Of a stretch of 64,000 nucleotides of DNA, positions 61,632 through 64,000 are shown piece by piece. A program made the translations under genes and the position numbers. Each line of letters opens with the position of its first letter. Position 1 is the first letter of the stretch. The stretch covers positions 1 through 64,000 of the forward strand of contig JAZLFM010000042.1 in the NCBI GenBank assembly GCA_045615765.1, read 5' to 3'. The notes under the pieces are model-generated. The model saw only the letters and a list, made by a program, of their open reading frames with translations, was not told the DNA's origin and did not search any database. This stretch comes from UBA1715 sp045615765 (lineage in GTDB: Bacteria > Bacteroidota > Bacteroidia > Bacteroidales > UBA1715).

Positions 61632-63218
61632 ATGAAGAAGATTTCAATGTTTTTTGCCATTGTAAGTTTGGCAACACAAGCGTTTTCTACGAATATTACT
61701 GTTTCTCCTAAAATTTCAGACGTAACCGTGTATTTAGAAGGTGCGACGATACAAAGTTCTGTATCTACAACCATACCTTCGGGGGTTAGTTATGTTACAT
61801 TGACAGACTTGCCGACAATGGTAAACGAGGAATCTATTCAATTGGCAGGAATAGGAGATTTTACCATTATGAATGTGTCTTTTCAATTGTCGAATGCACA
61901 AACACGCAAGGTAGATAGTCTGACAAAACTACAACTGGAACTTATAGACAGAGCTACTAATCTCTCAAATGAGAAAGATGTTTATAACCAATCAATTACG
62001 ATGCTTGATGCAAACAAAGAGATTAAGGGAACAACTTCGAATCTAAATACTGTAGAATTAGATAAGTTTTTAAAGTATTATCAGGCAGAATTATTGAAAC
62101 TAAAGACAAAAATATTTGAAACGGATAAAGAACTTGCAATTGTAAAAAATACGTTGGCACAAGTTAATTCAGAACTTTCTGTTTATAAGCGAGCACAGAA
62201 AAAAGGGGAGGTCGTTGTAGGAGTTTCTTCAAAAAAAGAACAAAAAATCACATTGGAATTGTCTTATTTCATAACAAACGCAAGTTGGACTCCATATTAT
62301 GAAGTTCGTGTTGTCGATGTTAATGAGAATATGGAGGTTACATACAAAGCAAAAGTTTTCCAAACATCTGGATATGATTGGAACAATGTGAATATTACGC
62401 TTTCAACTGGTAACCCGACATTAAATGGTACAGCTCCGATCTTATCGAAATGGGTTTTGCGTGAAAATCATGTAACATATAGAAAATCCTATGCTGTAGT
62501 GAAAAATGCTGTTGCTTATGATGCAATTCAAGAAAATGAAGAAGAAAAAATGGCTGCAGTAGAAATGCCGGTTAAAAAAGCTGCTGGTATAACAACCACA
62601 ACGAATGCAAAAATGACATCGATAGAGTTTGCCATTCAAGAAAAGTTCAGCGTAAAATCATCGCAAAACGATGCGACGCTTACTGTTAATAAATATTCAT
62701 TACCAGCGGATTATGTTTATCGTTGCGTTCCTAAATTAGATAAGCATGCATATTTAGTAGCAAAAGCTACCGATTTCGCTAAATACAATTTCTTGTCGGG
62801 TGATGCAGTGTTGTATTTAAGTGGAAAATATGTTGGAACTTCGTATTTAAACATTTCTCAAACAACAGACACATTGCAGTTCTCTTTGGGACAAGACAAT
62901 GCTATTGTTGTGGATAGGAAGTTGGTTGATGAATTCAATAAAAAATCGTCTGTTGGTAAGAATTATAAACAATCTGTTGCTTGGATGATTACAGCGAAAA
63001 ATAACAAGTCTAATGCTATTCAACTAGAAATCCAAGATAATATTCCGGTTTCAAGCATGTCTTCGGTTTCTATTTCAAACGAATTGTATGAAGGTGCTGT
63101 GAAAGACGAATCAAGTATAGTTACTTGGAAATATGAATTAAAACCAGCCGAAACAAAAACAATGAATTTATCATATACTGTGACATATCCTAAAACTATG
63201 TCGCTTGATTTAAAATAA
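61632..63218 (+). CDS. MuiA-type protein (DUF4139 and DUF4140)
   Basis: 528 residues with a signal peptide (about 1-19). An N-terminal DUF4140 domain (about 25-135, ISDVTVYLEGATIQSSVSTT) leads into a coiled coil and a C-terminal DUF4139 domain (about 190-528, ELSYFITNASWTPYYEVRV, GYDWNNVNITLSTGNP, WKYELKPAETKTMNLSYTVTYPK). Such proteins are annotated as mucoidy inhibitor A-like from one early report; their function in Bacteroidota is unknown. Exported by the signal peptide. Confidence 0.9.
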   Translation: MKKISMFFAIVSLATQAFSTNITVSPKISDVTVYLEGATIQSSVSTTIPSGVSYVTLTDLPTMVNEESIQLAGIGDFTIMNVSFQLSNAQTRKVDSLTKLQLELIDRATNLSNEKDVYNQSITMLDANKEIKGTTSNLNTVELDKFLKYYQAELLKLKTKIFETDKELAIVKNTLAQVNSELSVYKRAQKKGEVVVGVSSKKEQKITLELSYFITNASWTPYYEVRVVDVNENMEVTYKAKVFQTSGYDWNNVNITLSTGNPTLNGTAPILSKWVLRENHVTYRKSYAVVKNAVAYDAIQENEEEKMAAVEMPVKKAAGITTTTNAKMTSIEFAIQEKFSVKSSQNDATLTVNKYSLPADYVYRCVPKLDKHAYLVAKATDFAKYNFLSGDAVLYLSGKYVGTSYLNISQTTDTLQFSLGQDNAIVVDRKLVDEFNKKSSVGKNYKQSVAWMITAKNNKSNAIQLEIQDNIPVSSMSSVSISNELYEGAVKDESSIVTWKYELKPAETKTMNLSYTVTYPKTMSLDLK

Positions 63219-63222
63219 GACA

Positions 63223-64000
63223 ATGAAAAACTACATTCTTTACGATACAGAAGTTCGAAATGAACTAAAACCGTTCACTTTTACTCGTCCAGTTTCCGAA
63301 ATTCGTTGTGGTATTCTTACCATTACGGAAAAATGGAATTGTATGCTAAATACAACTTGCTCGTTTAAGACGGAAGATTATTTACAACAGAAATATCCAC
63401 TTCGTTTATCCGAAGAAAATGTTTGTATTAATAGTTCAATTTTTCCAACAAAAGATTTGGTAGATGCGATTGCAAATCTTCCTTTCAATACTTCGCTATA
63501 TTGTGGTGATTTATGGATAGCTACCTATGCAAAAGAGTTGCATAATATGGGTCTTGAAAAGAAAGAATATGCTGGGGAAGTGCGTCGATTGCAACATTTG
63601 TGGGATATTTTTCAGCAAAATCCAAAAGAAATCGATACTGATTTTGAACTAGTGACAAAGGGAAGAAAATCACAACCGATTTCTGCTACAAATCGTGTGC
63701 TTTGTCCAGAGAATGTATTTATAGAGGAAGGGGCAAGCGTTGAATTTGCAATTATAAATGCGTCGGCTGGTAAGGTTTATATTGGTAAAGATGCTGAAGT
63801 TTGGGAAAATGCCGTTATTCGTGGTCCATTTGCAATGAATGAACATTCTGTTGTGAAAATGTCTGCAAAGATCTACGAGGGTACAACTATTGGTCCGCAT
63901 TCAAAAGTTGGTGGCGAAGTTCAAAATTCTGTAATCATAGGTTATTCCAATAAAGGTCACGATGGCTATCTTGGAAATGCCGTTGTGGGCGAGTGGTGTA
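63223..64000 (+). CDS. GlmU-like sugar nucleotidyltransferase (3' end outside window)
   Basis: The frame is open from the ATG at 63223 to the window end (259 codons). It begins MKNYILYDTEVRNELKPFTFTRPVSEIRCGILTI, the start of a Bacteroidota GlmU-like nucleotidyltransferase that lacks the classical GGGxGTR loop, and continues into a left-handed beta-helix of hexapeptide repeats (VYIGKDAEVWENAVIRGP, ...TTIGPHSKVGGEV). It probably makes a nucleotide sugar for cell-wall or LPS synthesis. The start is 4 bases after the preceding stop. Confidence 0.85.
   Translation, partial: MKNYILYDTEVRNELKPFTFTRPVSEIRCGILTITEKWNCMLNTTCSFKTEDYLQQKYPLRLSEENVCINSSIFPTKDLVDAIANLPFNTSLYCGDLWIATYAKELHNMGLEKKEYAGEVRRLQHLWDIFQQNPKEIDTDFELVTKGRKSQPISATNRVLCPENVFIEEGASVEFAIINASAGKVYIGKDAEVWENAVIRGPFAMNEHSVVKMSAKIYEGTTIGPHSKVGGEVQNSVIIGYSNKGHDGYLGNAVVGEWC

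Overview
The window is AT-rich bacterial chromosome from a member of the Bacteroidota, most likely order Bacteroidales. Four things point there: promoters of the TTTG / TAnnTTTG type in front of many genes; a short primary sigma factor lacking region 1.1; families largely confined to the phylum (DUF6089, DUF5606, ORF6N, RhuM-PLD); and the gene order trpB-E-G-D-C-F-A. Genus or species cannot be told from the sequence alone. Most of the window is housekeeping DNA with tight gene spacing and clear hairpin terminators at convergent ends.

Layout. 1-1480 is a small accessory scrap beside a tRNA-Arg gene: the 3' part of a RhuM-PLD gene, a broken RhuM start and a stand-alone PBECR-like nuclease-domain protein. 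1690-5071 holds a class III adenylate cyclase, a periplasmic thioredoxin-like protein, a DEDDy exonuclease and a DUF4143 ATPase behind a duplicated operator-like repeat. 5120-8153 is aguA-aguB (agmatine to putrescine) followed by hisB. Then come metA (-), asnA (+) and gpmI (-). 12292-15603 encodes a 1,103-residue helicase-nuclease-zinc-ribbon protein that looks like an accessory DNA-processing or defence gene. 15688-22347 is the complete tryptophan operon, preceded by what reads as a classical attenuator: a perfect promoter, an 11-codon leader peptide with two adjacent Trp codons, alternative hairpins and a terminator.

22600-30331 has an unknown protein with an SSB-like C-terminal tip, a REP-like repeat, then a leftward block: dgkA-like kinase, two DUF6089 proteins, nadK, dnaA, an MlaD-type protein and an amidase. 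Rightward from there are lptD and ridA. 33413-38741 is a leftward ABC-F, EF-hand membrane protein, di-haem peroxidase operon. 38813-43820 has secreted proteins of unknown role, an orphan ECF sigma factor, a TPR protein and rpoD. 43996-53425 runs rightward (mtaB, yajC, ybbR-like, coaE, DnaJ/TerB, DUF5606, pepF-like, yjbR-like, lysS, gpsA). The end holds an ORF6N gene, valS, mdh, a MoxR ATPase, an LptA-like protein, a small barrel, a MuiA-type protein and the start of a GlmU-like nucleotidyltransferase.

The genes touch several linked processes: outer-membrane and LPS assembly (lptD, LptA-like, MlaD, DUF6089), amino-acid synthesis (trp, his, met, asn), polyamine synthesis, and translation (lysS, valS, mtaB, tRNA-Arg). 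The most informative non-coding element is the trp attenuator. The most system-like unexplained genes are the helicase-nuclease, the SSB-tail protein and the EF-hand membrane protein.
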